DNA from: Pseudomonas sp. MF4836
GTDB lineage: Bacteria; Pseudomonadota; Gammaproteobacteria; Pseudomonadales; Pseudomonadaceae
NCBI RefSeq assembly: GCF_002018875.1
Contig: NZ_MVOL01000016.1
Location: 1-64,000, forward strand
Length of the DNA: 64,000 nucleotides
Direction of reading: 5' to 3'
Shown: positions 1-8,582 of the stretch, piece by piece
Numbering within the stretch: the stretch's first letter is position 1
How the letters are laid out: every line of letters begins with the position of its first letter
Made by a program: the position numbers and the translations under genes
The notes under the pieces: model-generated
Told to the model about the DNA's origin: nothing
The model's input: only the letters and a program-made list of their open reading frames with translations
Databases searched by the model: none

Positions 1-1101
1 CGTCGGCGGCGTCAGTTGTGTTTAAGGGGCGGGACCCCCTCGGCGCGTACCCGTCAGGCGATGTTGGTGGACTGGGGCTCATGGGACGAAGGCTTCAACC
101 AGCTGACCGCCAGCCTCTGCGAGCAATTGCTGGCCATCGTCAACGGCACCGACAGCCACCATTGCGTGCCCCTGCAAGGCAGCGGCACCTTTGCCGTGGA
201 AGCCGCCATCGGCACCCTGGTACCGCGCGATGGCAAGGTCCTGGTGCTGATCAACGGCGCTTATGGCAAACGCCTGGCGAAGATCTGCGAGGTGCTCGGC
301 CGCAACTATGTGACCTTTGAAACCGCCGAAGACCAACCGACCACCGCCGCCGACGTCGAGCGCCTGTTGCAGGCCGACCCCGGCATCACCCATGTGGCGC
401 TGATCCACTGTGAAACCAGCACCGGCATCCTCAACCCGCTGACGGACATTGCCCAGGTCACGGCCCGCCATGGCAAACGCCTGATCATCGACGCCATGAG
501 CTCGTTTGGCGCGCTGCCGATCGATGCCCGGCAGGTGCCATTCGACGCTCTGATCGCCGCCTCCGGCAAATGCCTGGAAGGCGTGCCGGGCATGGGCCTG
601 GTCTTCGCCAGCAAGGACGCCCTGGCCCAGGCCGCCGGCAACAGCCACTCCCTGGCCATGGACCTGTTCGACCAGCACAGCTACATGGCCAAGACCGGCC
701 AATGGCGCTTCACCCCGCCGACCCACGTGGTCGCGGCGCTGCACGAAGCGCTGTTGCAATACGCCGAAGAAGGCGGCTTGCCGGCACGCCATCAGCGTTA
801 TGCCGATAACTGCCAGGCCCTGATCGAAGCCATGGTCGCCCTGGGCTTTCGCCGTTTTCTACCGGCACAGATCCAGGCGCCGATCATCGTCACCTTCCAT
901 GCTCCCAAAGACCCGCGCTACCAGTTCAAGGCGTTCTACGAGCGGGTCAAGACCAAGGGTTTCATCCTCTATCCCGGCAAGCTGACCAAGGTCGAGACCT
1001 TTCGCGTGGGCTGTATCGGTCACGTCAACCCGGCCCAGATGCAGGCTGCGGTGGCGGCCATCGCCCAGGCGCTTGAAGAAATGCAGGTGCTGGAAATCTG
1101 A
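1..1101 (+). CDS. phnW: 2-aminoethylphosphonate--pyruvate transaminase (5' end missing or altered)
   Basis: PLP-dependent class V aminotransferase that converts 2-aminoethylphosphonate and pyruvate to phosphonoacetaldehyde and alanine, the first step of the phosphonatase route. From SARTRQAM (about nt 46) onward the protein reads as a normal PhnW, with the probable PLP lysine in AASGKCLEG (codon 568-570) and a normal C-terminus. The frame is open to base 1, but the family's N-terminal TPGPL motif is not encoded: upstream of SARTRQAM the frame reads RRRRQLCLRGGTP, so either the true 5' end is rearranged or the window edge is a sequence join. A TTG at 16 is the first possible start in view and is unlikely to be the native one. 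The phnX gene follows 86 bp downstream in the same direction and uses the product, which supports the call. Confidence 0.9.
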   Translation, partial: RRRRQLCLRGGTPSARTRQAMLVDWGSWDEGFNQLTASLCEQLLAIVNGTDSHHCVPLQGSGTFAVEAAIGTLVPRDGKVLVLINGAYGKRLAKICEVLGRNYVTFETAEDQPTTAADVERLLQADPGITHVALIHCETSTGILNPLTDIAQVTARHGKRLIIDAMSSFGALPIDARQVPFDALIAASGKCLEGVPGMGLVFASKDALAQAAGNSHSLAMDLFDQHSYMAKTGQWRFTPPTHVVAALHEALLQYAEEGGLPARHQRYADNCQALIEAMVALGFRRFLPAQIQAPIIVTFHAPKDPRYQFKAFYERVKTKGFILYPGKLTKVETFRVGCIGHVNPAQMQAAVAAIAQALEEMQVLEI

Positions 1102-1187
1102 CACCCAGCCCGCAGCAAAAAACCGATTGCCCTTTAAACGCCGACCTCCGGCCCACGCGGATCACCCGCCCCCAACAGGACTTCGCC

Positions 1188-2015
1188 ATGAGCTACAACA
1201 CCCCCAGCCAACTGCAAGCCGCCATCCTCGACTGGGCCGGCACCGTGGTCGACTTCGGCTCCTTTGCGCCGACCCAGATCTTCGTCGAAGCCTTCGCCGA
1301 GTTCGATGTGCAGGTGTCCATCGAAGAAGCCCGCGGCCCGATGGGCATGGGCAAGTGGGATCACATCCGCACCCTGTGCAACCTGCCGTCGGTGGCCGAG
1401 CGCTATCGCAACGCCTTCGGCCGTACCCCGAGCGATGACGATGTCACGGCCATCTACCAGCGCTTTATGCCGCTGCAGATCGAAAAGATCGCCGAACACT
1501 CGGCCCTGATCCCCGGTGCCCTGGACACCATCGCCCAGTTGCGCGAGCAGGGGCTGAAGATCGGTTCGTGCTCCGGTTATCCGAAGCAGGTGATGGACAA
1601 GGTGGTGCAGCTGGCGGCAAAAAATGGCTACGTCGCCGACCATGTGGTGGCCACCGATGAAGTGCCCAACGGCCGCCCCTGGCCGGCTCAGGCCCTGGCC
1701 AACGTGATTGCCCTGGGCATCGAGGATGTGGCGGCCTGCGTCAAGGTCGACGACACCGTGCCCGGTATCCTCGAAGGCCGTCGCGCCGGCATGTGGACCG
1801 TGGCCCTGACCTGTTCCGGCAACGCCCTGGGCTTGAGCTACGAAACCTATCGCGCCCTCGACAGCGAGACCCTGGCCAACGAGCGCAAACGTATACACGC
1901 CCTGTTCGCAAGCTCGCGCCCGCACTACCTGATCGACACCCTCGCCGACCTGCCCCAGGTGGTCGCCGATATCAACCAGCGCCTGGCCCGGGGCGAGACA
2001 CCCCAGGGCTGCTGA
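1188..2015 (+). CDS. phnX: phosphonoacetaldehyde hydrolase (phosphonatase)
   Basis: HAD-superfamily hydrolase of 275 aa that splits phosphonoacetaldehyde into acetaldehyde and phosphate. The nucleophile Asp15 lies in ILDWAGT and the Schiff-base lysine of this subfamily is Lys56 in MGMGKWDHI. The later HAD motifs GSCSGYP and KVDDTVPGI are also present. Length fits the family. It lies just downstream of phnW, so the pair makes a complete pathway from 2-aminoethylphosphonate to acetaldehyde, alanine and Pi. A regulator for this pathway is not visible and would lie upstream of the window. Confidence 0.95.
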   Translation: MSYNTPSQLQAAILDWAGTVVDFGSFAPTQIFVEAFAEFDVQVSIEEARGPMGMGKWDHIRTLCNLPSVAERYRNAFGRTPSDDDVTAIYQRFMPLQIEKIAEHSALIPGALDTIAQLREQGLKIGSCSGYPKQVMDKVVQLAAKNGYVADHVVATDEVPNGRPWPAQALANVIALGIEDVAACVKVDDTVPGILEGRRAGMWTVALTCSGNALGLSYETYRALDSETLANERKRIHALFASSRPHYLIDTLADLPQVVADINQRLARGETPQGC

Positions 2016-2038
2016 TCGGCACCTACCCGCCGGAACGG

Positions 2039-2066
2039 CAGCCTGTTGCGGGGCTGTCGCTTTTTA
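2039..2066 (+). terminator. possible weak terminator after phnX
   Basis: A short stem CAGCC/GGCTG (2039-2043 with 2052-2056) is followed four bases later by TTTTT. The stem is only 5 bp, so this is tentative. Confidence 0.3.
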
Positions 2067-2195
2067 GGGTTTTTTCGTGCGGCGCGGCCTAAACCTCGCA
2101 CCAGGTCAAGGCGCACCGGCTCAAACAGGATTACAGTTAAAGCACTCCGTCGTTCAAGAACGGAGGTTTCAGCCCTGATGAGTGAGGAAAGTCGT

Positions 2196-2744
2196 ATGCC
2201 CTGGAAGAACTCCGATGCTCGATACAGCACGGTCTCTATCACCTTGCACTGGCTGATGCTGGTGCTGCTGGCGGTGGTTTACGCCTGCATTGAGTTGCGC
2301 GGCATCTTTCCCAAAGGCAGTGGCGGGAGGACGCTGATCAAGGAAGCCCACTTCATGCTCGGCCTGACGGTGTTCCTGCTGGTCTGGCTGCGCCTGTTTG
2401 CACGCAGCCTGGGGGTGGCGCCGAGAATCGTGCCTGCACCGCCCAACTGGCAGCAGTGGCTGGCCAAGCTGATGCACTGGGCGCTGTACTTGTTCATGAT
2501 TGCCATGCCAATCCTGGGTTGGCTGATCACCAGCGCCGAAGGGCATCAGGTGATGTTCTACGGCATCGACCTGCCGCTGCTGATCGCCGAGAACAAGCCG
2601 CTGGCCAAGCAGATCGAAGGCTGGCACGTACTGGGCGGCACCATCGGCTACTGGCTGATCGGCCTGCATGCGCTGGCCGGTCTGTATCACCACTACTTCA
2701 TGCGCGACAACACCCTGCTGCGGATGCTGCCTAAACGCAGCTAA
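2196..2744 (+). CDS. cytochrome b561 family protein
   Basis: Membrane di-heme b-type cytochrome of 182 aa, probably passing electrons from the quinone pool (some family members act as superoxide:ubiquinone oxidoreductases). Four hydrophobic segments are visible, with histidines placed as in the family: LHWLM near the N-terminus, EAHFMLG, LMHWALY, then EGWHVLGG and GLHALAGLYHHYF near the C-terminus. The start at 2196 (MPWKNSD) is preferred because AGGAA lies 7 nt upstream and the family typically starts this way; an in-frame ATG at 2178 has GGAGG about 11 nt upstream and is an alternative. The gene ends tail-to-tail with the next one, overlapping by 4 bp. Confidence 0.88.
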   Translation: MPWKNSDARYSTVSITLHWLMLVLLAVVYACIELRGIFPKGSGGRTLIKEAHFMLGLTVFLLVWLRLFARSLGVAPRIVPAPPNWQQWLAKLMHWALYLFMIAMPILGWLITSAEGHQVMFYGIDLPLLIAENKPLAKQIEGWHVLGGTIGYWLIGLHALAGLYHHYFMRDNTLLRMLPKRS

Positions 2745-3670
2745 GCAGCGCCGGTCATGCCCCGGCGGCCCTGCAGGCCGCCGGTGTGGACAAACACCAG
2801 GCGGGTTCCCCGGGCAAAACGCCGCGCCTCGACCGCCTCCCGCAACGCCAGCAAGGCCTTGCCGGTGTACAGCGGCTCCAGCGCGATACCACTCTGGCCT
2901 TCACTGGCCTCGATAAACGCCAGCAACGGCGGGTCGACCTTGGCAAAACCACCGCGACTGGCATCAAGCAACTCGTAGCCCGATGCCGTGTGCCCAGCCT
3001 CGCACAGGATCCGTTCGACGTTCTGCGCCACCCCATGATCGTCCGGCACCGCCAGCGCGCCATACACCGGGTGCGCGCCATGTTCGGCCAGCACCAGGCC
3101 GGCCAGGGTGGTGCCGGTGCCGCAGGCCAGCCACCAGCCGTGATAATCCGCCCAGCCGAGCCCACTCAACTGCTGGCGAACCTGCGCCACCAGCCCCCTG
3201 CAACCCCGCGCCCCGGGCAAGCCGCCGCCGCCCTCGGGCACCGGGTACAGCTGTGGGTACCGGGTTTGCCAGGGTGCCCAGAACCCGGGCTCGTGCCGCG
3301 CCCGATAGCCGCCATAGCCGAGCCAGTGCACGTGCATGCCCATGCGTTTGAGGTCGAGCACGGTGGGGGTGTCTTGCGGATGACCGCGCAGCAGGCCGGC
3401 GGTGGCGAAACCAAAGCGTTGCCCCGCCGCGGCGAGGGCATGCAGGTGATTGGAGTGGGCCCCGCCAAGGCTGATGATTCCACTGGCCCCGGCCTGGCGC
3501 GCCGCCGCCAGGTATTCAAGCAACTTGAACCACTTGTTGCCGCTGATCAGTGGATCGATCTGCTCCAGGCGCAGTACCGCCACCTCGACCCCGGCCTGGG
3601 CCAGCCAGTCCAGGGTCATGGGTTGCAGCGGTGCCTGGGGTAGCCAGTCGAAGGAATCGGGGAAGGACAT
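2741..3670 (-). CDS. PLP-dependent D-cysteine desulfhydrase / ACC deaminase family protein
   Basis: Fold-type II PLP enzyme of 309 aa. The PLP lysine is Lys46 in SGNKWFKL, followed by the substrate-loop motif LGGAHSNHLHA and the phosphate-binding glycine stretch CGTGTTLAG. Members either degrade D-cysteine to pyruvate, H2S and ammonia or deaminate 1-aminocyclopropane-1-carboxylate; sequence reading alone does not separate them. The divergence from classical AcdS and the ending HTGGLQG favour a general desulfhydrase-like paralogue. It stands alone between cytochrome b561 and fadH. Confidence 0.8.
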   Translation of the reverse strand: MSFPDSFDWLPQAPLQPMTLDWLAQAGVEVAVLRLEQIDPLISGNKWFKLLEYLAAARQAGASGIISLGGAHSNHLHALAAAGQRFGFATAGLLRGHPQDTPTVLDLKRMGMHVHWLGYGGYRARHEPGFWAPWQTRYPQLYPVPEGGGGLPGARGCRGLVAQVRQQLSGLGWADYHGWWLACGTGTTLAGLVLAEHGAHPVYGALAVPDDHGVAQNVERILCEAGHTASGYELLDASRGGFAKVDPPLLAFIEASEGQSGIALEPLYTGKALLALREAVEARRFARGTRLVFVHTGGLQGRRGMTGAA

Positions 3671-3735
3671 CGGCGCGGGGTTCGGCTAACAAAGGGAGCG
3701 CAGTCTAGCAGGGGTGTGGGGCTCAGGGGCTCAGG

Positions 3736-3791
3736 GCCGCAGCGGCTACAAGGTACATGCCTGTAGCCGCTGCCGAGCCCGCAAGGCGGCG
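3736..3791. repeat. REP pair (inverted)
   Basis: GCAGCGGCTACA (3739-3750) is mirrored by TGTAGCCGCTGC (3762-3773), with the usual tail CGAGCCCGCAAGG after it. This is the Pseudomonas REP/BIME type seen at several other sites in the window. It lies between two minus-strand genes downstream of fadH and could also act as a 3' stabiliser or terminator. Confidence 0.8.
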
Positions 3792-3826
3792 CTGGCCCTC
3801 ATGACCAACGCCTCGCCCAAGCCCTC

Positions 3827-5866
3827 TTACAATGCCGCAGCCAACCGCGATCCCTGATTGATCGCGCGCTTGGCATCCAGCTCCGCCGCCACATCAGCAC
3901 CACCGATCAGGTGCACGTTCTGCCCGGCAGCGAGCAGGCCGTCCTGCAGCTCGCGCAGCGGATCCTGGCCGGCGCAGATCACGATGTTGTCCACCGCCAG
4001 CACTTGCGGCTCGCCGCTGTCGCCGATGCGGATATGCAAGCCGGCGTCGTCGATCTTCAGGTATTCAACGCTGTTGAGCATCTGCACCTGCTTGTTTTTC
4101 AGCCCGGTGCGGTGGATCCAGCCGGTGGTCTTGCCCAGGCCGTCACCCACCTTGGACGCCTTGCGCTGCAACAAGAAGACCTGGCGCGCCGGGGCATGGG
4201 GCTGGGCCTTGATCCCGGCCACGCCGCCACGGGCCTGCAACTGGGTATCGATGCCCCACTCTTTCCAGAACGCTTCACGGTCCTGGCTGGTGGCGACGCC
4301 CTGATGCACCAGGAATTCCGACACATCGAACCCGATGCCACCGGCACCAATCACCGCCACGCTCTTGCCCACCGGCTTGCGTTCCAGCAGCACGTCCAGG
4401 TAACTCAGGACCTTGGCATGTTCAACCCCAGGAATCGCCGGCAGGCGCGGGGCGATGCCGGTGGCGAGGATGATTTCGTCATAACCGCCAGCCACCAGTT
4501 GCGCCACATCCACCCGAGTGTTCAGGCACACCTCGACATGGGTGGTCTGCAGTTTGCGTTTGAAGTAGCGCAGGGTTTCGAAGAACTCTTCCTTGCCCGG
4601 CACGCGCTTGGCAACGTTGAACTGGCCGCCGATTTCACTCGCCGAATCGAACAGGGTCACCTGGTGCCCGCGCTCGGCCGCCACCGTGGCAGCGGACAAC
4701 CCGGCAGGACCGGCACCGACCACGGCGATTTTCTTGATCTGCTGCACCGGCAGGTAATTGAGCTCGGTTTCATGGCAGGCCCGCGGGTTGACCAGGCAAC
4801 TGGTGAGCTTGCCGCCAAAGGTATGGTCCAGGCAGGCCTGGTTACAGCCGATGCAGGTGTTGATTTCATCCGCGCGGCCTCCGGCGGCCTTGTTGACGAA
4901 GTCCGGGTCGGCCAGGAACGGCCGCGCCATGGACACCATGTCGGCATCGCCCTCGGCGAGGATCTGCTCGGCGACTTCCGGGGTGTTGATGCGGTTGGTG
5001 GTGATCAGCGGAATCGCCACCTCGCCTCGCAGCTTCGCCGTGACCTTGCTGAATGCCGCACGCGGGACCTTGGTGGCGATGGTCGGGATCCGCGCTTCGT
5101 GCCAGCCGATCCCGGTGTTGATCAGGGTGGCGCCGGCCTGCTCGATGGCCTTGGCCAGTTGCACGATTTCTTCCCAGGAGCTGCCGCCTTCCACCAGGTC
5201 GAGCATCGACAGACGGAAAATGATGATGAAGTTCGGACCTACGGCTTCGCGCACCCGACGCACGATTTCCACCGGCAGGCGCATACGATTTTCGTAGCTG
5301 CCGCCCCAACGATCGGTGCGATGGTTGGTGTGGGCCGCCAGGAACTGGTTAATGAAATAACCTTCCGAGCCCATGATTTCGACGCCGTCGTACTCGGCCT
5401 TCTGTGCCAGGGCCGAGCAGGTGACGAAATCGCGGATCTGCTTCTCGATGCCCTCCTCGTCCAGCTCCTTGGGCTTGAACGGGTTGATCGGCGCCTGGAT
5501 CGCGCTTGGCGCCACCTGTTTCGGGCTGTAGGCGTAGCGTCCGGCGTGGAGGATCTGCATGCAGATCTTGCCGCCCGCCTCATGCACCGCGCGGGTCACG
5601 ATCTGGTGCTTGAGCGCCTCTTCCTCGGTGGTCAGCTTGGCCGCACCGGAGTACACGCCGCCTTCGTCGTTGGGGCCGATACCGCCGGTCACCATCAAGC
5701 CAACACCGCCCCGGGCGCGCTCGGCGAAGTAGGCCGCCATGCGCTCGAAGCCGCCGGGTTTTTCTTCAAGCCCGGTGTGCATCGAGCCCATCAGGGTGCG
5801 GTTGCGCAGGGTGGTAAACCCCAGATCCAGCGGGGCCAACAGGTGCGGGTAGTGAGCGGCGGCCAT
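3827..5866 (-). CDS. fadH: 2,4-dienoyl-CoA reductase (NADPH)
   Basis: Auxiliary beta-oxidation enzyme of 679 aa that reduces 2,4-dienoyl-CoA made from unsaturated fatty acids. The order of domains is an OYE-type FMN barrel (about 1-370, starting LLAPLDLGFTTLRNR), the [4Fe-4S] cysteines in the stretch CIGCNQACLD and LTSCLVNPRAC, and an FAD/NADPH Rossmann region beginning VVGAGPAGLSAA. The start at 5866 (MAAAHYPH) is chosen because GGAG lies about 7 nt upstream; a GTG four codons earlier is less likely. It is divergent from the nitrilase-like and AraC genes; as I recall, the same trio occurs in P. aeruginosa (PA3092-PA3094). Confidence 0.95.
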   Translation of the reverse strand: MAAAHYPHLLAPLDLGFTTLRNRTLMGSMHTGLEEKPGGFERMAAYFAERARGGVGLMVTGGIGPNDEGGVYSGAAKLTTEEEALKHQIVTRAVHEAGGKICMQILHAGRYAYSPKQVAPSAIQAPINPFKPKELDEEGIEKQIRDFVTCSALAQKAEYDGVEIMGSEGYFINQFLAAHTNHRTDRWGGSYENRMRLPVEIVRRVREAVGPNFIIIFRLSMLDLVEGGSSWEEIVQLAKAIEQAGATLINTGIGWHEARIPTIATKVPRAAFSKVTAKLRGEVAIPLITTNRINTPEVAEQILAEGDADMVSMARPFLADPDFVNKAAGGRADEINTCIGCNQACLDHTFGGKLTSCLVNPRACHETELNYLPVQQIKKIAVVGAGPAGLSAATVAAERGHQVTLFDSASEIGGQFNVAKRVPGKEEFFETLRYFKRKLQTTHVEVCLNTRVDVAQLVAGGYDEIILATGIAPRLPAIPGVEHAKVLSYLDVLLERKPVGKSVAVIGAGGIGFDVSEFLVHQGVATSQDREAFWKEWGIDTQLQARGGVAGIKAQPHAPARQVFLLQRKASKVGDGLGKTTGWIHRTGLKNKQVQMLNSVEYLKIDDAGLHIRIGDSGEPQVLAVDNIVICAGQDPLRELQDGLLAAGQNVHLIGGADVAAELDAKRAINQGSRLAAAL

Positions 5867-6075
5867 CGGTAACTCCACATCGAGCGTTCACGGAAAAATG
5901 CGGAAGCTCTGCGGCTTCCATCAGTCATGCTCGACAGACTAAGAGCAGCGCACCGGCCGCTCAATGACCGTAACTGACAACTTATTGATCCAAATGCGCA
6001 GCGCCCCTTGGCAAGCGTCGGCATGGGCCCTACCCTAGTCGACGAATCCTGCACACGGCCGCTGACTGTTTTCCC

Positions 6076-7206
6076 ATGCGCAAACTTCTCTATTTCACCG
6101 CCTCCATGGCCCTGATCGCCGCCCTCACCAGCTATGCCATCTGGACCCGAGAGCGTCCGGTCGGGCACTACCTGTCGGACCTGCGCATCAACCTCGCCGT
6201 GGACCAGGGCCAGCCCGCCGACCACGGCAACCTGCTGGGCATCCAGCCCGAACTGTTCCCCACCGATTATCAAAGCCCCGAACGCCTGCACCGCAAGCTC
6301 GCGGCCTACCTGCAGCAGGCCCGCGACAAGGGCCTGCTGAATGAAAAAACCATCGTCGTACTGCCCGAACACGTGGGCACCTGGCTGATGGTCAGCGGCG
6401 AGAAAAACGAGCTGTACCAGGCCGCCACCCTGAAAGAAGCCATGAACTGGCTGGCGGTCAGCAACCCACTGCCCTTCCTGCGGGCACTGATCGTTGCCAA
6501 GGGTGACAGTCGCCTGCAAGACGCTCACCTGCGGATGAAAGCCAAGGCCATGGCCCGGGATTATCAACAGCTGTTTGGCGGCCTGGCCAAAGAGTTTCAG
6601 GTGACCCTGGTGGCCGGCTCCATCGTGCTGCCGGAACCAAGCGTCAACCAGGGCACCCTGCAGATCGGCAGCGGCGCGCTGTACAACAGCAGCCTGGTAT
6701 TTGGCCGCGATGGCCTGCCCATAGGCCAGCCACAGCGCCAGCTGTACCCGGACTTCACCGAGCGCGGCTTTATCAGCCCCGCCAAGGACCAGGCCGTCAA
6801 CGTCATCGACACCCCCGCCGGGCGCCTCGGGGTATTGATCGGCAGCGACAGCTGGTACCCGGACAACTACCGCAAGCTCGACGAACAAGGCGCGCAACTG
6901 GTAGCCGTGCCGGCGGTGGTCATCGGTCGTGGCACCTGGGACAAACCGTGGCGCGGCTACAAGAACGAAATGACCCCCAGCGAGATCAGCCTCAAACCCG
7001 GCGAACTCAGTGAAGGCGAAGCCTGGCATCGCCTGACCCTGACCGCCCGCGCGCCCAGCAGCCAAGCCACAGCCGGGGTCAGCGTGTTCCTGCGGGGGCA
7101 GTTCTGGGACCAGCGCAGCACCGGCCAGAGCTTTATCAGCAGCCCCGAACAGACCTATGCCGACGACGCAGCCCGCGGCGCCCGCCTGTTGAATATCTGG
7201 TTGTAG
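6076..7206 (+). CDS. nitrilase-superfamily protein lacking the catalytic cysteine
   Basis: Protein of 376 aa with an N-terminal hydrophobic helix (about residues 4-22), so probably membrane-anchored or exported, followed by a carbon-nitrogen-hydrolase-like domain. The first catalytic glutamate is plausible as Glu98 in VVLPEHVG. The position of the nucleophilic Cys, in the strand normally reading LIC-x-D, here reads LIGSD (Gly256-Ser257-Asp258), and no typical catalytic Lys motif is obvious. The protein may be inactive or have another role. The AraC-family gene follows directly, with only three bases between this stop and that ATG, so the two are co-transcribed. Confidence 0.75.
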   Translation: MRKLLYFTASMALIAALTSYAIWTRERPVGHYLSDLRINLAVDQGQPADHGNLLGIQPELFPTDYQSPERLHRKLAAYLQQARDKGLLNEKTIVVLPEHVGTWLMVSGEKNELYQAATLKEAMNWLAVSNPLPFLRALIVAKGDSRLQDAHLRMKAKAMARDYQQLFGGLAKEFQVTLVAGSIVLPEPSVNQGTLQIGSGALYNSSLVFGRDGLPIGQPQRQLYPDFTERGFISPAKDQAVNVIDTPAGRLGVLIGSDSWYPDNYRKLDEQGAQLVAVPAVVIGRGTWDKPWRGYKNEMTPSEISLKPGELSEGEAWHRLTLTARAPSSQATAGVSVFLRGQFWDQRSTGQSFISSPEQTYADDAARGARLLNIWL

Positions 7207-7209
7207 GTG

Positions 7210-8250
7210 ATGAAGCCGCAACCCATGCGCCTGGGCGATCTGTCGGTGGGCTTCGTCCACAGCCTGGCCGATGCCATGGGCAGCCATGGCCTGGACCCGG
7301 CGCCATTGCTGGCGCAATACGGGCTGGACGCGGCGCGATTGGGCGAAGCAGGCGCCCGGCTGTCGATTCCGCGTTACATGCGCCTGGGCCATGCGGCGAT
7401 TCAGCTCACCGGCGACCCGGCCCTGGGCCTGCGTATGGGCCAACTCGGCCGTCTCAGCCAGCTCGGGCTGGCCGGGGTCACTGCCGCCCAAGCGCCGACC
7501 GTGCGCGAAGCCGCGCGTTGCCTGACGCGCTTTGAAGCCTTGTACGGCTCCAACTACCGGGGCCAATCGAGCTTTCACGAATACGCCGACGGCGCCTGGC
7601 TGCGCTTCTATTCCATCAGCCCGTACAACACCTACAACCGTTTCGTGGTCGACTCGATCATCGCTGGCTGGCTGCAACAGCTGTCCAGCCTGAGCCCGCA
7701 GCCGATCACGGCCGAACAGATCGACATCGAATTCGCCGCCCCGGATTACCACGCCGACTACGCACGACTGGGCAACTGCCCGATCCAGTTCGGCGCCGAA
7801 CACAACCAACTGCGCCTGAGCCAGGCCAGCCTCGCCCAGCGCAACCCCGAACACTGCCCCAGTACCTGGCGCCTGCTGCTGCAATTGTGTGAACGGGAGC
7901 TGGAGCAATTGACCCGCACCCGCAGCCTGCGCGAGCGCATCACTCAGTTGCTGGGGCCGTTGCTCAATGGCGGTCGCGAACCCGACCTGGAAGAAGTGGC
8001 GGCACGCCTCAAGCTGCCTACCTGGACCCTGCGGCGCAAGCTGGCCGAGGAAGGGACTCAGTTTCGCGCCATTCTCAACGACACCCGTCGTGATCTGGCC
8101 ATGACTTACATTCGTGACACCGAACTGGCATTCGGTGAAATCGCCTACCTGCTGGGCTTCGCCTCAGCCGAGGCTTTTCAACGCGCATTCAAACGCTGGA
8201 GCGGCCAGACGCCCGGCGAGTTTCGCCGCAGCCACCGGCATTTCGCCTAA
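7210..8250 (+). CDS. AraC-family transcriptional regulator
   Basis: Regulator of 346 aa. The N-terminal two-thirds resembles the ligand/arabinose-binding-like domain of the OruR/ArgR-like AraC group, and the C-terminal about 100 residues form the two helix-turn-helix motifs: EEVAARLKLPTWTLRRKL, then FGEIAYLLGFASAEAFQRAF followed by FKRWSGQTPGEFR. A GTG lies directly before the ATG chosen. It is translationally coupled to the upstream nitrilase-like gene and divergent from fadH, which is a plausible target; the ligand is unknown. Confidence 0.9.
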   Translation: MKPQPMRLGDLSVGFVHSLADAMGSHGLDPAPLLAQYGLDAARLGEAGARLSIPRYMRLGHAAIQLTGDPALGLRMGQLGRLSQLGLAGVTAAQAPTVREAARCLTRFEALYGSNYRGQSSFHEYADGAWLRFYSISPYNTYNRFVVDSIIAGWLQQLSSLSPQPITAEQIDIEFAAPDYHADYARLGNCPIQFGAEHNQLRLSQASLAQRNPEHCPSTWRLLLQLCERELEQLTRTRSLRERITQLLGPLLNGGREPDLEEVAARLKLPTWTLRRKLAEEGTQFRAILNDTRRDLAMTYIRDTELAFGEIAYLLGFASAEAFQRAFKRWSGQTPGEFRRSHRHFA

Positions 8251-8256
8251 AAAAAA

Positions 8257-8281
8257 GCCACCGGCCTTACAGCTCGGTGGC
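8257..8281 (-). terminator. intrinsic terminator of the 28-aa ORF (also 3' of the AraC gene)
   Basis: Perfect stem GCCACCG / CGGTGGC (8257-8263 with 8275-8281) followed on the minus strand by eight T residues. The stem overlaps the stop of the small minus-strand ORF, so it fits that gene best. Confidence 0.8.
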
Positions 8282-8353
8282 GTCTTCTGTTGGGTCCAGC
8301 GGGTCCAATTCAAATGCCTGGTACTCCAGCAGTTCTTCCTGGTAATCGTCCAT
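8267..8353 (-). CDS. small acidic protein, 28 aa
   Basis: Short ORF reading MDDYQEELLEYQAFELD and ending PLDPTEDATEL. The support is unusually good for its size: a strong Shine-Dalgarno AAAGGA with AGGA 7 nt before the ATG, and a perfect intrinsic terminator with a T run at its stop codon. The product is very acidic (11 Asp/Glu, no Lys, Arg or His) with a likely amphipathic helix in the first half. I do not recognise a function. It is convergent with the AraC-family gene. Comparison across Pseudomonas genomes would show whether the reading frame is conserved. Confidence 0.72.
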   Translation of the reverse strand: MDDYQEELLEYQAFELDPLDPTEDATEL

Positions 8354-8511
8354 TGCGTCGTCCTTTGCCGTTGTATGAATAACCTGTTGCCTAATGACCT
8401 TCGCCCTCAGCATAAAGTGCCGGGATGACAGAAAAAATACTGCACGCTCCCTGCTGATAAAACGTAGCAGGCGGCAACGGATTTAGCTCGGCCAATTTAG
8501 ATGCAACTGCA

Positions 8512-8531
8512 ATCATTGCAATTGCAATGAT
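8512..8531. promoter_or_regulatory. 20-bp perfect palindrome, probable MarR operator (left copy)
   Basis: ATCATTGCAATTGCAATGAT is a perfect 20-bp palindrome centred about 62 nt before the start of the E1-fragment gene. Its core TTGCAATTGCAA recurs exactly in the marR/E1 divergent promoter at 10208-10219, which makes it a likely binding site for the MarR regulator encoded between them. Confidence 0.8.
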
Positions 8532-8582
8532 ATTGGCATTTCCGCTAGGGTAGCCGTCTGATCCCTCCAGACGGCGCGCACC

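Noticed and set aside
3911..5872. 653-codon open frame on the plus strand
   Set aside because: It is fully antisense to fadH, and its composition (His, Gln, Asp-rich) is that of a shadow frame.
5791..7908. 705-codon open frame on the minus strand
   Set aside because: It lies antisense to fadH's 5' end, the nitrilase-like gene and the AraC gene, all with clear family motifs. Long antisense frames are common in high-GC DNA.
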